Below are positions 16,923 to 25,707 of a stretch of 64,000 nucleotides of DNA, piece by piece. Position 1 is the stretch's first letter, and each line of letters opens with the position of its first letter. Source of the DNA: CAWBJO01 sp963789175 (GTDB taxonomy: Bacteria > Pseudomonadota > Alphaproteobacteria > Rhizobiales > Aestuariivirgaceae). The stretch spans positions 62,001 through 126,000 of the forward strand of contig CAWBJO010000008.1 of NCBI GenBank assembly GCA_963789175.1. Reading direction: 5' to 3'. Under the pieces are notes generated by a model. That model had not been told where the DNA came from. It saw only the letters and a list, made by a program, of their open reading frames with translations, and did not search any database. The position numbers were made by a program, and so were the translations under genes.

Positions 16923-17204
16923 TTACTGGGGCATCTTTATTCCAGACACTACCCCTTCCTGGGAAGCAGGCGTGCCCAGACCACTCTTCAGCCAACATTC
17001 CCTCTCCTTCGCGACGAATGAGAATGCCATGCAGTTGGCGAGCTTCGAGCATTTGGCAAGACAGTCTGGTGGATTGCGAGCCTTGACCTTTGACAGGTCA
17101 TCACCGAGGAGAATTCCATTCTCTATGAGGGTGTACGGCAATTTTTCAGCGGCCGCCGTTTGCGAGCAGATCAAAAGGATGGCAAGAGCGACAAGTTTGC
17201 GCAT
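16923..17204 (-). CDS. Small secreted PAN/Apple-like domain protein
   Basis: A 93-residue exported protein. The ATG at 17204 is chosen because GGAGGGA precedes it by seven bases; a longer frame to 17231 is not supported. The signal peptide is 1-19. The mature part is one PAN-like unit with Cys48, Cys52, Cys58 and Cys70 in the pattern C-x3-C-x5-C-x11-C, as in PAN_4-type modules. Such modules bind proteins or sugars. No partner is encoded next to it. Confidence 0.75.
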   Translation of the reverse strand: MRKLVALAILLICSQTAAAEKLPYTLIENGILLGDDLSKVKARNPPDCLAKCSKLANCMAFSFVAKERECWLKSGLGTPASQEGVVSGIKMPQ

Positions 17205-17361
17205 GCAATCCCTCCGAGCGGATGTAGCCAATCGACGCGCCGTCAGTTCCTACCTTTGTCGGAGCAGAATCCACGCCCTCAGGCGCTAACTCCAACCCGA
17301 ACGAGACCATTCAAAAAACGGCCCCTTCATCCTCAATGTTGAGAAGACGCCCGGCAGCACC

Positions 17362-19122
17362 CTAACTTGCAGTATTGAAACTCTCCAACTTCAAGAGGGA
17401 TGGCGCTAGCTCAGAGGCCTCACGACAAACGACCGCGCCCGCTTCTTGAAGCTGATCGCCTACATCGGCCGGCAAGCTTGAATTTGACGCTTCAGGTATT
17501 TGATTGAGCCGCCCGCCAATTAAGATCGGCGTTCTTAGGCCCCTCGCCTTCAACTCACGTTGAAGTTCTAGAAAATAGCTGAGAGCGATACCATTGTAGG
17601 TGCTGATTGCGATAGCAGTTGCTCCATTCTCTTTCACGAGCACCGCGACGCGCTCTGGATCCGTGGAAACACCGCCGTCGAGACTTTCAATATCGAGCTG
17701 TCTCAATATCTCTTCGATGAGCAATTTCCCATGTTCATGCACATCGCTCGTCGCTACGAGTACCTTTTGCTTAGTACCGCGCAACGCCCCTCGCTGTGAT
17801 GCTGTCAAGGTCGAGAGTGCTGACTCTGCCATTTCCTGGATTTCAGTTAGAATCGTTGCGGGTACAATAGGTTCCCGACTACCTCGTGTGTTTTTCTCAC
17901 CTAAGCCGTATTCGCGCTCCAGATATCGAGCACCTAGGCGTCGCAATGCGAGCAACACCTCGAAGGCATCGTTCAAATTCACCCCTGCATTCCCTAAACC
18001 TTGTAGAACGTTCTTTGCAAAGCGCTTGCCCCCTTCAACCAGGATTGAGGCAATGCGATCGACCTCCGTAATATCGATCAGCCGCCCATAAAGGCGGCCA
18101 TGTTCCACTAGAGTTCCAGCAAACAGTTGCGCGTCCACCACTTCGTCAATTTCCGGAATTCTCTCGTTCTCGGTGACGGGCACAGGGTTGATTGCGTGAC
18201 CGGTAGGGAAAAGGTGTTGGCCCACCACGTCAACGAGCAGGTAGCTCGCGAGGCTGGCATAGTTTTCTGCAGGACTGCCCCGATACGAAGTGGTGTTTCC
18301 GTACAACATCGTTCCAGGTGCTTCGTCGATCATCGACATAGCTCTTTGAAAAGCGAATCGCGTTAGCGGGTCGGAGAAATGATGGCCGAAGCAGTGTGCC
18401 ATTCGTGCGCCGGCCAGATCGGTGATCACGGACTTCTCGAGGATTGTCATTCCAAGACTACTTGTAAGGTCAGTGAATTGTGCGGCAAATCCATCATCAA
18501 GATTGGAGTGCACAAGCACCGGAACGGGTTGCTTAGCGATGAGCCCGAGTGCAAGTACCGTAGCTCGTGTTGCTTCAACGTCATTATCCCAACCGGGAAT
18601 CCGAAATGTAAAATACTGGCCTAGGTTGCCAATAGCAGTGCTGCCGGCAGCGAGGGCTGCCTGAGTGTTTTCGAGTGCTGCGGGAAAACCAAGGACAAAG
18701 TCACCAAAATGCGGAGCAACCGGTGCTACCTCAGTCAACGCCACAAAGTCCTCTATGTCTGGAAGGAGCATACCTGTGCCGCGGGTCGCTCTTTCGCGGT
18801 TTGCGCGCGTCAATGCCATCGACCAATCGAGACAGAGCCCATATCGATCTATCCTGACACCCTTGCGGCCGCACTCCTCCCATATAAAACCATAAGCTCG
18901 GCGGCTTTTTTCGCCATCGCGGTAGCCAATTTGGGCGTGCTGCATGACCGCTCTATCTGCCATGCGCTGTAGCTTGTACTCGGTCTCGCTGCCGACCCCC
19001 ATTTCCTTAAGGAATGGAGACGGGCCAACACGCCAGGTTTTTGCGAGAGTGGCCCCCTCGGCGAGCAACACAGATCCGATGGGGAGTTCAGCTTCAGGAA
19101 AAATCTTGTCGCGGCTTAGCAT
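17362..19122 (-). CDS. Cobalamin-binding domain protein, probable B12-dependent mutase
   Basis: A 586-residue protein. The C-terminal third is a classic B12-binding domain in the base-off/His-on class: DVHEHG gives the DxHxxG motif (Asp460, His462, Gly465), followed by the Ser of AISTYNG near 507 and the Gly-Gly of ILIGGRL near 535. The N-terminal 400 residues are consistent with a TIM barrel of the glutamate-mutase kind (the GFPAALENTQAALAAG stretch resembles the substrate region of that enzyme), but I cannot name the substrate. It is the last of three same-strand genes. Alternatives are an aminomutase or a corrinoid protein. Confidence 0.65.
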   Translation of the reverse strand: MLSRDKIFPEAELPIGSVLLAEGATLAKTWRVGPSPFLKEMGVGSETEYKLQRMADRAVMQHAQIGYRDGEKSRRAYGFIWEECGRKGVRIDRYGLCLDWSMALTRANRERATRGTGMLLPDIEDFVALTEVAPVAPHFGDFVLGFPAALENTQAALAAGSTAIGNLGQYFTFRIPGWDNDVEATRATVLALGLIAKQPVPVLVHSNLDDGFAAQFTDLTSSLGMTILEKSVITDLAGARMAHCFGHHFSDPLTRFAFQRAMSMIDEAPGTMLYGNTTSYRGSPAENYASLASYLLVDVVGQHLFPTGHAINPVPVTENERIPEIDEVVDAQLFAGTLVEHGRLYGRLIDITEVDRIASILVEGGKRFAKNVLQGLGNAGVNLNDAFEVLLALRRLGARYLEREYGLGEKNTRGSREPIVPATILTEIQEMAESALSTLTASQRGALRGTKQKVLVATSDVHEHGKLLIEEILRQLDIESLDGGVSTDPERVAVLVKENGATAIAISTYNGIALSYFLELQRELKARGLRTPILIGGRLNQIPEASNSSLPADVGDQLQEAGAVVCREASELAPSLLKLESFNTAS

Positions 19123-19223
19123 CTAGACAATTCCTGGATTTGGCTCCGCTGGTATGCGGGGGTCAGGCGACTGGGCCTTTGTCGTCAACTACCGGTTCGC
19201 TTGAACAAGCACGGCTTAGGCGA

Positions 19224-20384
19224 TCAGACGATTACCGGCATTTCGCGCGGCGCCCGCTTGGTCAGGAGCCGTGGACCATCAGGGGTGACCACGATGTTCT
19301 CCTCATGAACAATCATCTTGCCCGGCGCATATTCCATTCCAGGCTCGATGGTCAGCACCATGTTCTCCATGATCGCCGTCCCATCGCCTAGTCGATGAGA
19401 GGGAGGTTCTGTCAGTTGCAGCCCGAGGCCGTGACCGAGGCGGCCAACATTGTTGCCAATCGCACCCGCTGCCTCGATGACGCGGTTCATTGCTCCCCAA
19501 ATGTCGTCCGTGGTCGCACCGACTACCGCTGCGGCGATCCCTGCTTCTGTCGCTAGCCATAGCGCCTCGTGGACGCGGGCAGCTTCAGTCGAAATTTGCC
19601 CGACCGCATAGTTCCGGTCGAAATCACAGAAATAGCCATCGAATGTCGAACCCGTATCGATGAAAAGAATATCCCCCTTCTCCAGCAGGCGATCATGAGG
19701 TCCGCAGACGATCTGCGACACCCCACCAGGTCCGGAAATTGCAGGCATGAATGGCGTGGCGTCGGCCCCGCGGCGCGCTACGTCAATCCGCAGCTTGCGT
19801 GCCACCTCGCGCTCGCTTTCACCGATGGAAATCTGGCCGGGCAGCGCTGCGTAAGCATCGCTCGCGATGCCGCAGATATAACCGATATGGCCAATTTCCG
19901 CGTCGGTCTTGACCATCCGCATCTCCCAAATCGACGGCGAGCCGTCGACAATCTCGGAGCCGAGAGCGGCACGCAGCCGCAAGAAATCGACGACTGGCAT
20001 GCGCAGAGACATTTCGCGGCCAAGTTCTGCGCCAATTCTGCCGAAGCGGCGCGTCAGGCCCTCGAGTGTACCAGTCAGGAGCGAAACACCATCGTCATCC
20101 GGGACTGGCGCTGGCCAGGTTCGAATATCCGTGACCCATGTGAGGGCCATTTCCGGCGCTCCTATTTCGGGGATGACGGCAATTGGACTACCCCCCAGCG
20201 GAACGACGACGAACCAAGGTCGGGTTGGGCTCTCCCAGAATTGGGAATCGAAGCCCGTGAAATAGCGAACGTTCGGTGGTGTCGTTACAACGATGGCATC
20301 AAGCTCATAGCACCGCATAACCCGATGAGCGCGTTCTATTCGCGTTTCGAACTCGGACGGGCTAAAACCTCGCTTTGGAACCAT
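19224..20384 (-). CDS. M24-family metallopeptidase (Xaa-Pro dipeptidase-like)
   Basis: A 386-residue pita-bread fold enzyme. The C-terminal domain carries the five metal ligands: Asp in FIDTGS, Asp in FCDFDR, His in GHGLGL, Glu in TIEPG and Glu in HEENIVV. The N-terminal creatinase-like domain begins after PKRGFSPSEF and has PPNVRYFTGF. The ATG at 20384 is taken; a GTG at 20420 is possible. M24 members include aminopeptidase P, prolidase, creatinase and ectoine hydrolase, and the sequence alone does not choose among them. It lies between the PLP lyase and the B12 protein, on the same strand, which suggests a shared pathway. Confidence 0.85.
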   Translation of the reverse strand: MVPKRGFSPSEFETRIERAHRVMRCYELDAIVVTTPPNVRYFTGFDSQFWESPTRPWFVVVPLGGSPIAVIPEIGAPEMALTWVTDIRTWPAPVPDDDGVSLLTGTLEGLTRRFGRIGAELGREMSLRMPVVDFLRLRAALGSEIVDGSPSIWEMRMVKTDAEIGHIGYICGIASDAYAALPGQISIGESEREVARKLRIDVARRGADATPFMPAISGPGGVSQIVCGPHDRLLEKGDILFIDTGSTFDGYFCDFDRNYAVGQISTEAARVHEALWLATEAGIAAAVVGATTDDIWGAMNRVIEAAGAIGNNVGRLGHGLGLQLTEPPSHRLGDGTAIMENMVLTIEPGMEYAPGKMIVHEENIVVTPDGPRLLTKRAPREMPVIV

Positions 20385-20438
20385 GTAGTCGTTTCCCAAT
20401 GTTGAGTTCTCCCTCGTCACCTAACTATGTACATGCGG

Positions 20439-21638
20439 CTAAGCGTCCGCTGAGACGACCCCGTCGGGTGAGCGTCCGACGATCTCTTTGTAGGACTCGG
20501 GGTCGGTCGCGGTCTCGGTATTAATCAACAACACTCTGCTGTCTGGGCCGAGTTCGAGTGCAGAGCGAATGGTTTGGTCGACGCCCGCTTTCAGAAGGCC
20601 AGCAAGGCCGGCGGCGCCACTCTCGCCAGATACAATGCCTTCTCCATCTCGGTCGGCCAGCCGACGCACAGCTTCCTTTGCATCTTCATCAGTGACTGTC
20701 ACAAAGGCATCGCTCACCTTCTCCAAAATGCGCCAAGCGATAAGCGATGGCCTGTAACATTCGAGCATAGCCATGATTGTCGGTTCAGTTGGAACAATTG
20801 AAACAACCCCTCCGGCCTTAACGCTTTCGAATACGCATGCTGCTCGGTCCGGCTCGACGATGATTATCTTGATTCCCTGCTTGCCAACCGTGTCAATGAG
20901 GTACCCTGCAATGCTACTGGCAAAACCTCCAACGCCGGCCTGAAGGAAGACATGCGTAGGAAGGCCGTAGCCGAGCTCATCTGCCTGCCGTAGGGCTTCC
21001 TCAGCCAAAATCGTATAGCCCTGACCAACGAGAGCGGGGATTTCCTCATATCCCTGCCACGATGTGTCTGAAACAAGAAGCCAGCCACGTTCCAAGCTTA
21101 TTCGCTCAGCTTCGCTCACAGACAGATCATAATTTCCGTCGACACGTATGATCTGGTCCGCACCGATGGCGTCGATTCGGGATTGGCTTACCCCACTATG
21201 AACGAAGATGACCGACCGGCAGCCAAGGAGACGTGCGGCGGACGACACCGACCTTCCGTGGTTGCCATCTGTCGCGCAGCAGGCGGTAACCGAACGCGCA
21301 AATTTTCGCGCCGCCACAGTAAGTAGCTGAGGTACACTGACTTCACGACCTAAATGACGCTCAATGAGCCGCTTAATGAGAACCATCAGCGCATATCCGC
21401 CGCCGAGGGACTTGAAGCTTCCCTGACCAAGACGGGTGCCTTCATCCTTGATGAAAACAGCACCAAGCCCCAACTTGCTGGCTATCTCAGGCAGAACGAA
21501 GAGATTCGTCTCTCTTGAACTTCCCCAAAGTGCGAGGAACGGCCGAACCTGCTGGGGTGCATCTCTTCCGACGTATCTACGCTCGATTTCCGTAAGAGGT
21601 GCGCCGAATTTTGGCAAGGTATTGATTTCGAAACTCAT
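20439..21638 (-). CDS. Diaminopropionate ammonia-lyase-like PLP enzyme
   Basis: A 399-residue fold-type II PLP enzyme. The PLP lysine is Lys76 in GQGSFKSLGGG, close to the position used by the enterobacterial diaminopropionate ammonia-lyase. The family's ATDGNHGRSV phosphate/substrate loop follows and the glycine loop QAGVGGFASS is present. That enzyme turns 2,3-diaminopropionate into pyruvate and ammonia; the relation could also allow a serine or threonine-type dehydratase. The ATG at 21638 is used; a GTG lies 12 bases upstream. It is the first gene of the three-gene set, and its promoter lies in 21651-21866. Confidence 0.85.
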   Translation of the reverse strand: MSFEINTLPKFGAPLTEIERRYVGRDAPQQVRPFLALWGSSRETNLFVLPEIASKLGLGAVFIKDEGTRLGQGSFKSLGGGYALMVLIKRLIERHLGREVSVPQLLTVAARKFARSVTACCATDGNHGRSVSSAARLLGCRSVIFVHSGVSQSRIDAIGADQIIRVDGNYDLSVSEAERISLERGWLLVSDTSWQGYEEIPALVGQGYTILAEEALRQADELGYGLPTHVFLQAGVGGFASSIAGYLIDTVGKQGIKIIIVEPDRAACVFESVKAGGVVSIVPTEPTIMAMLECYRPSLIAWRILEKVSDAFVTVTDEDAKEAVRRLADRDGEGIVSGESGAAGLAGLLKAGVDQTIRSALELGPDSRVLLINTETATDPESYKEIVGRSPDGVVSADA

Positions 21639-21866
21639 GTGCGCGTGCACTCAGTGAATGACCAGCATTGGGCCACTTGAACGAGCCCAAGTATAACGAT
21701 GAGGGGGGAGTGACCGCTGCCTTCCGCATCCAGGCACGGCTCAAGCTCGCGGGATTAAGTGTACTTTTTAATTCGCCCTAGCGGACTACGATCCAATGCA
21801 CTGAAAATACTGAAGCCGCCTGAGTTTCCCGATTATTCCAGAAATCTGGCACAATTGGGAACTGGA

Positions 21867-21941
<75 letters not shown>

Positions 21942-22005
21942 GCTTCCACGAGGTGCACCCTATATCGGGAAGGCCCGGCCCTGGCAAGTCTGCAAGGCTG
22001 CCGTT

Positions 22006-22365
22006 CTATGCGGCGATCATCCGCTCCACCTCGGCCACCAGGTCCTTGAGATGGAACGGCTTTGACAGCACCTTCGCGTCCTTGGGCGCCTTGCTGTCCG
22101 GATGCAGCGCCACCGCGGCAAACCCCGTGATGAACATGATCTTGAGCGAGGGGTCGAGCTCGGCCGCCCGGCGCGCCAGCTCGATGCCGTCCATCTCGGG
22201 CATGACGATGTCGGTGAGGAGGAGGTCGAAGGATGACTGCTTCACCTCCTCGAATGCGCTCGCCCCTTCCGAGAAGGACGTGACCTGGTGGCCGGCCCTT
22301 TCGAGCGCGCGCACCAGGAACCGGCGCATGTCGTCGTCGTCCTCTGCCAGAAGAATCTTCGCCAA
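22006..22365 (-). CDS. cpdR: Response regulator CpdR
   Basis: A 119-residue single-domain receiver, the usual length of CpdR. The start is taken as TTG at 22365, because GAGG lies five bases upstream and the product then begins MAKILLAEDD. The acidic pair is Asp9-Asp10, the phosphorylation site is Asp52 in LLLTDIVMPEMDG and the closing motif is SKPFHLKDL. In Caulobacter and rhizobia unphosphorylated CpdR delivers cell-cycle proteins such as PdeA to the ClpXP protease, and phosphorylation by the CckA-ChpT relay blocks this. The next gene is divergent. Confidence 0.9.
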   Translation of the reverse strand: MAKILLAEDDDDMRRFLVRALERAGHQVTSFSEGASAFEEVKQSSFDLLLTDIVMPEMDGIELARRAAELDPSLKIMFITGFAAVALHPDSKAPKDAKVLSKPFHLKDLVAEVERMIAA

Positions 22366-22594
22366 GCTGACCTCGAATTTGCGGCCGGACCTTTTGAGGC
22401 GATTCGGCACCGCGTCGCGGGAAAGCAACGGCGCCGACCCTAGGAAGAAAGAGTAAAGAGCCTTTTAAGGCTTGAAAATAGGGCTTTTACACGCCCAACT
22501 GCCTTTTTCCGCTCACAATTGACCGCATCGCCTCCGTCTGGTGAAATCCCCACAAAAGGCGGCTTCCGTGCCGTCGGAGACAAGCAGCACGCGA

Positions 22595-23482
22595 ATGCGC
22601 ACACCCGGATTTATTTTTGATCCTCCCTACACGATCTTTGCTCCTGTCCGCCAGACGGCGTCGGTCGTCCTCGATTCTCCGCATAGCGGCTCCTATTATC
22701 CCCCCGAATTCCTTCGCGCCTCGCGGTTGCGGGCAAGCGAGCTGCGCCGTTCCGAGGACTGCTATGTCGACGAGCTTTTCGGTGATGCGGTCGCAGCCGG
22801 CGCGCCGCTCCTCAAGGCGAACTTCCCGCGAGCCTATATCGACCTCAACCGCGAGCCGAACGAGCTCGATCCCCACCTGATCGACGGACCGTTGCCGCGA
22901 ACCGCCAACGCCTCGTCCGTGCGGGTGGTAGGCGGCCTCGGCACCATTCCCCGCGTCGTCAGCGAAGGCGAGGAAATCTATCGCGACAGGATCAGCCTGC
23001 GCGAAGCCCTCCTGCGGATCTCGGAGCTTTATGAGCCGTATCACTCCGCGCTCTCCAACCTGTTGGCGACTACCCAGCGGAAATTCGGCTGCGCGCTTCT
23101 CGTCGATTGCCACTCGATGCCGTCCAGCGCCGCCGGCAACGCCCCGGCCGGGCAGCCCGATATCGTGCTGGGCGATCGCCACGGCGTATCCTGCGCCACT
23201 GCCCTCGTCGACCGCATGGAGCAGCTGTTTCGCGCCCAGGGCCTTCGCGTCCAGCGCAACCGCCCCTATGCCGGGGGTTTCATCACCGAAAGCTATGGCC
23301 GCCCCGCCAAGGGTCTCCATGCCGTCCAGATCGAGGTCAACCGCGCCATATATATGAATGAGCGGACTCTCGCCCGCCTCGACCGGTTTCCGATCCTGAA
23401 GCGCAGCATCGCCGCCGTGCTGCGCGACCTACTGCCCGAGACCCAGGGGCTGCTCTCCGCCTTCGGCGTGGCGGCGGAATAA
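22595..23482 (+). CDS. N-formylglutamate amidohydrolase family protein
   Basis: A 295-residue metal-dependent hydrolase that removes formate from N-formylglutamate or a similar amide. Family marks include LDSPHSGSYYP near the start, FPRAYIDLNREPNELDP, the CALLVDCHSMPS segment with Asp-Cys-His, and LGDRHG. The ATG at 22595 gives the normal N-terminus of the family; a GTG at 22541 would add 18 residues. There are no hut genes nearby, so the histidine pathway is not implied. It is divergent from cpdR, and the 229-base gap between them holds their promoters. Confidence 0.85.
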   Translation: MRTPGFIFDPPYTIFAPVRQTASVVLDSPHSGSYYPPEFLRASRLRASELRRSEDCYVDELFGDAVAAGAPLLKANFPRAYIDLNREPNELDPHLIDGPLPRTANASSVRVVGGLGTIPRVVSEGEEIYRDRISLREALLRISELYEPYHSALSNLLATTQRKFGCALLVDCHSMPSSAAGNAPAGQPDIVLGDRHGVSCATALVDRMEQLFRAQGLRVQRNRPYAGGFITESYGRPAKGLHAVQIEVNRAIYMNERTLARLDRFPILKRSIAAVLRDLLPETQGLLSAFGVAAE

Positions 23483-23483
23483 A

Positions 23484-23577
23484 AAAATGAGCCGCCCAGC
23501 TTTCGCGAGCGGCCCAAGTCTAGGGAGGAAACGCCCAAGAAGGGCTGCGCAACCGGGAAACCCGGAGCGCAATTCCT
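23484..23577 (-). ncRNA. Small RNA resembling suhB/MmgR (alpha-r8)
   Basis: On the minus strand the region forms three hairpins. A 5' stem is made of GCGC and CCGGG (23547-23570), the middle one of GCCC/GGGC (23533-23545), and the last, GCCGC/GCGGC (23491-23513), runs into a T-tract at 23487-23481 and acts as a terminator. Between them are single-stranded CCTCC-type stretches able to pair with ribosome binding sites. The strand just upstream shows CTTGAA and CCACAT at 17 bases, an alphaproteobacterial promoter, which would place the start near 23577. The order and the neighbouring inositol-phosphatase-family gene match what I recall of the suhB/MmgR RNA family; the name is an inference. Confidence 0.6.
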
Positions 23578-23836
23578 ATGTGGCAGTGCAACGTCGACAT
23601 TTCAAGTCAAAATCGAGGCCGTTCCCTGCCATGAAAAAATGTAGCATTTAGAGATATATATGCGGGTGAGATATCCACATGCTTTAAGTCACGTCACTGT
23701 GAAGATTGCATTTTTGACCATCTGGTCTTTTGCATTGCAATAAAATCGCAGGCCCACGCTTTTTTCACAGCTCTGAAAGCCGCGTGCCCATAGGGTATGA
23801 GCGTCCCGACCGAAACTCTGCCCCCTGCTCTCCTCC

Positions 23837-24646
23837 ATGACCAAAGACGACGATCACCGCTCGAGCGAGTTAGCTGCCTTTGCGCGCGACCTAGCCCGCG
23901 CCGCGGGCGAGGCGATCCTTCCCCACTTCCGCAGCGTTGCCCAGGTCGACAACAAGGCGGCCACGGGCTTCGACCCGGTTACTGAGGCCGATCGTGCCGC
24001 CGAGGCGATCATGCGCGACATGATTGCCGCCCGTTATCCCGATGACGGCATACTCGGCGAGGAGTTCGGCCCGGCGCCCTCGCGTTCCGGCCGCACCTGG
24101 GTGCTCGATCCCATCGACGGCACCCGCTCCTTCATTTGCGGGCTTCCAACCTGGACCACCCTGATTGGACTGATGGATGGCGACGACGCCGTCATCGGCG
24201 TCGCAAGCCAGCCATTCATCGGCGAGCTCTTCATCGGCGGGCCGTTCGGCTCCTGGTGCGAGAACCGCTTCGGCTCGACGCGCCTGGCGGTGCGGCCAAC
24301 CACCTCTGGCTTGCGGCAGGCCATCCTCACCACTGTCGCGCCGGAGATCTACGTCACGCCCTTCCAGCGCCGCGTCCTTGCGACGATGCAGGACTCGACC
24401 CGCATGCTGCGCTTCGGCGGCGATGCCTATTTCTTCGCCATGCTGGCGGCCGGCAATATCGACGTCGCGATGGATGCGGGGCTGGCGCCGTATGATATCG
24501 CTGCCCTCGTTCCCATCATCCGCCATGCCGGCGGCGTGGTGACCACGTGGGACGGCGGGCCGGCCGCCCACGGTGGCGACATCCTTGCCGCGGCGAGCCC
24601 CGAGCTGCATGCCGAGGCTCTCGCCGTCATCAATTCCGCTCGATAG
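23837..24646 (+). CDS. Inositol monophosphatase family protein (histidinol-phosphatase-like)
   Basis: A 269-residue Mg-dependent phosphatase. The metal motifs are GEEFG near 75, DPIDGTRSF near 97-105 and the late DAGLAPYDIAAL near 220. These suit the inositol monophosphatase/HisN class, in which the same fold serves inositol phosphate, histidinol phosphate or phosphoadenosine phosphate; the Tyr and short C-terminus favour the histidinol-phosphatase subgroup, but this is not certain. ATG at 23837. The gene converges with the alpha/beta hydrolase gene, overlapping it by 17 bases. Confidence 0.85.
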   Translation: MTKDDDHRSSELAAFARDLARAAGEAILPHFRSVAQVDNKAATGFDPVTEADRAAEAIMRDMIAARYPDDGILGEEFGPAPSRSGRTWVLDPIDGTRSFICGLPTWTTLIGLMDGDDAVIGVASQPFIGELFIGGPFGSWCENRFGSTRLAVRPTTSGLRQAILTTVAPEIYVTPFQRRVLATMQDSTRMLRFGGDAYFFAMLAAGNIDVAMDAGLAPYDIAALVPIIRHAGGVVTTWDGGPAAHGGDILAAASPELHAEALAVINSAR

Positions 24647-25616
24647 TAGGATCGCGGCCTTCGACGAAGGCTTCGAAGGCGGCCCAGAACTGTTCGCGCA
24701 CGTCGTTGCGCTCCATCAGGATTTCATGGCGGGCGTGCTCGACGACGACCGTCACGACGTTCGGTTCCTTGGCCGCGAGCCTCCGGCACGCTTCCGTCGA
24801 TGTGACGCGCTCGATGTCGGCGGCGACGACGAGCGTCGGCACCCGCACCATCTTGTTCATCGGCGGATCCATGCACTCCCGCATCGCTTCGAAGGCGGCG
24901 CGGATCCATCCGAAGGTCGGCGCCCCGACCCCCAGCTCGGGATGGAGCTCCACGGTGCGCACGTCGCGCAGGAATCGTTTGGCATCGGACGTGAGATTGT
25001 TGCCGTCGAAATCCTCGCCCGTCATCGGGCCCTTGCGCTCACCCCATAGGAAGGCGCGTGCAAATCCGATGCGCCGCAGCACCCGAACCAGGCCGCGGGC
25101 GACGGGCGGTGGCCATAGGCCGGTCTGCACGTCGAACATCGGCGAGGTGAGAACCGCTTTGTCGAACCAGGTCCGCTCGCGAAGATTGCGGATCAGGATG
25201 CAGCCGCCCATGGAATGGGCGAGCGCGTAATATGGCGGCGGACAGTCCGGCATCATCACCTTCGCGACGAACGATGCGAGATCGTCGTCGTACTCGCGGA
25301 AGCTTCTGACGTAGCACTTGCGCGTATTGCGCAGGAAGCGCTGGGAGCCGCCCTGCCCGCGCCAATCGAACGTGGCGACCGCATAGCCGCGCTCGACCAG
25401 GTCCTCCATGGTTTCGAAATAGCGTTCGATGAAGTCGCCCCGCCCATGCAGCAGGCAGACCGTGCCTTTCAATTGCTGTCCATCCCGCAGCACGGCATAG
25501 CGCAGTCGGATGCCATCCGACGCGTGGAAGAACCCGCATTCGGTCCCCTCCGGCACGTTGTTGCCGGGGTAGCCGTAGAGCCGGGCCTCGTTCAGGGGCA
25601 AAAGTGATTTGTCCAT
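24630..25616 (-). CDS. Alpha/beta hydrolase (lysophospholipase/monoacylglycerol lipase-like)
   Basis: A 328-residue cytosolic alpha/beta hydrolase of the serine aminopeptidase S33 (Hydrolase_4) class. The oxyanion-region HGRG lies near residue 58, the nucleophile elbow is AHSMGG (Ser about 135), the acid is Asp in VVAADIERV and the base is His in HARHEIL. The family includes lysophospholipases and monoglyceride lipases. No signal peptide is seen. ATG at 25616. Its 3' end overlaps the phosphatase gene on the other strand. Confidence 0.82.
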   Translation of the reverse strand: MDKSLLPLNEARLYGYPGNNVPEGTECGFFHASDGIRLRYAVLRDGQQLKGTVCLLHGRGDFIERYFETMEDLVERGYAVATFDWRGQGGSQRFLRNTRKCYVRSFREYDDDLASFVAKVMMPDCPPPYYALAHSMGGCILIRNLRERTWFDKAVLTSPMFDVQTGLWPPPVARGLVRVLRRIGFARAFLWGERKGPMTGEDFDGNNLTSDAKRFLRDVRTVELHPELGVGAPTFGWIRAAFEAMRECMDPPMNKMVRVPTLVVAADIERVTSTEACRRLAAKEPNVVTVVVEHARHEILMERNDVREQFWAAFEAFVEGRDPTIERN

Positions 25617-25648
25617 GGGCGTCCGAAAGCTAACACGATTTGTGCGGC

Positions 25649-25685
25649 CCGATAAAAGCGAAAGACCCCGCCGTCGGGCGGGGTC
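25649..25685 (-). terminator. Rho-independent terminator of the 25708 gene
   Basis: A 9-bp stem of GACCCCGCC (25664-25672) with GGCGGGGTC (25677-25685) and a 4-base loop. On the minus strand it is followed by TTTCGCTTTTA. It lies 22 bases past the stop of the secreted protein. Confidence 0.85.
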
Positions 25686-25707
25686 CTCGATATCGCCTTA
25701 ACGTAAA

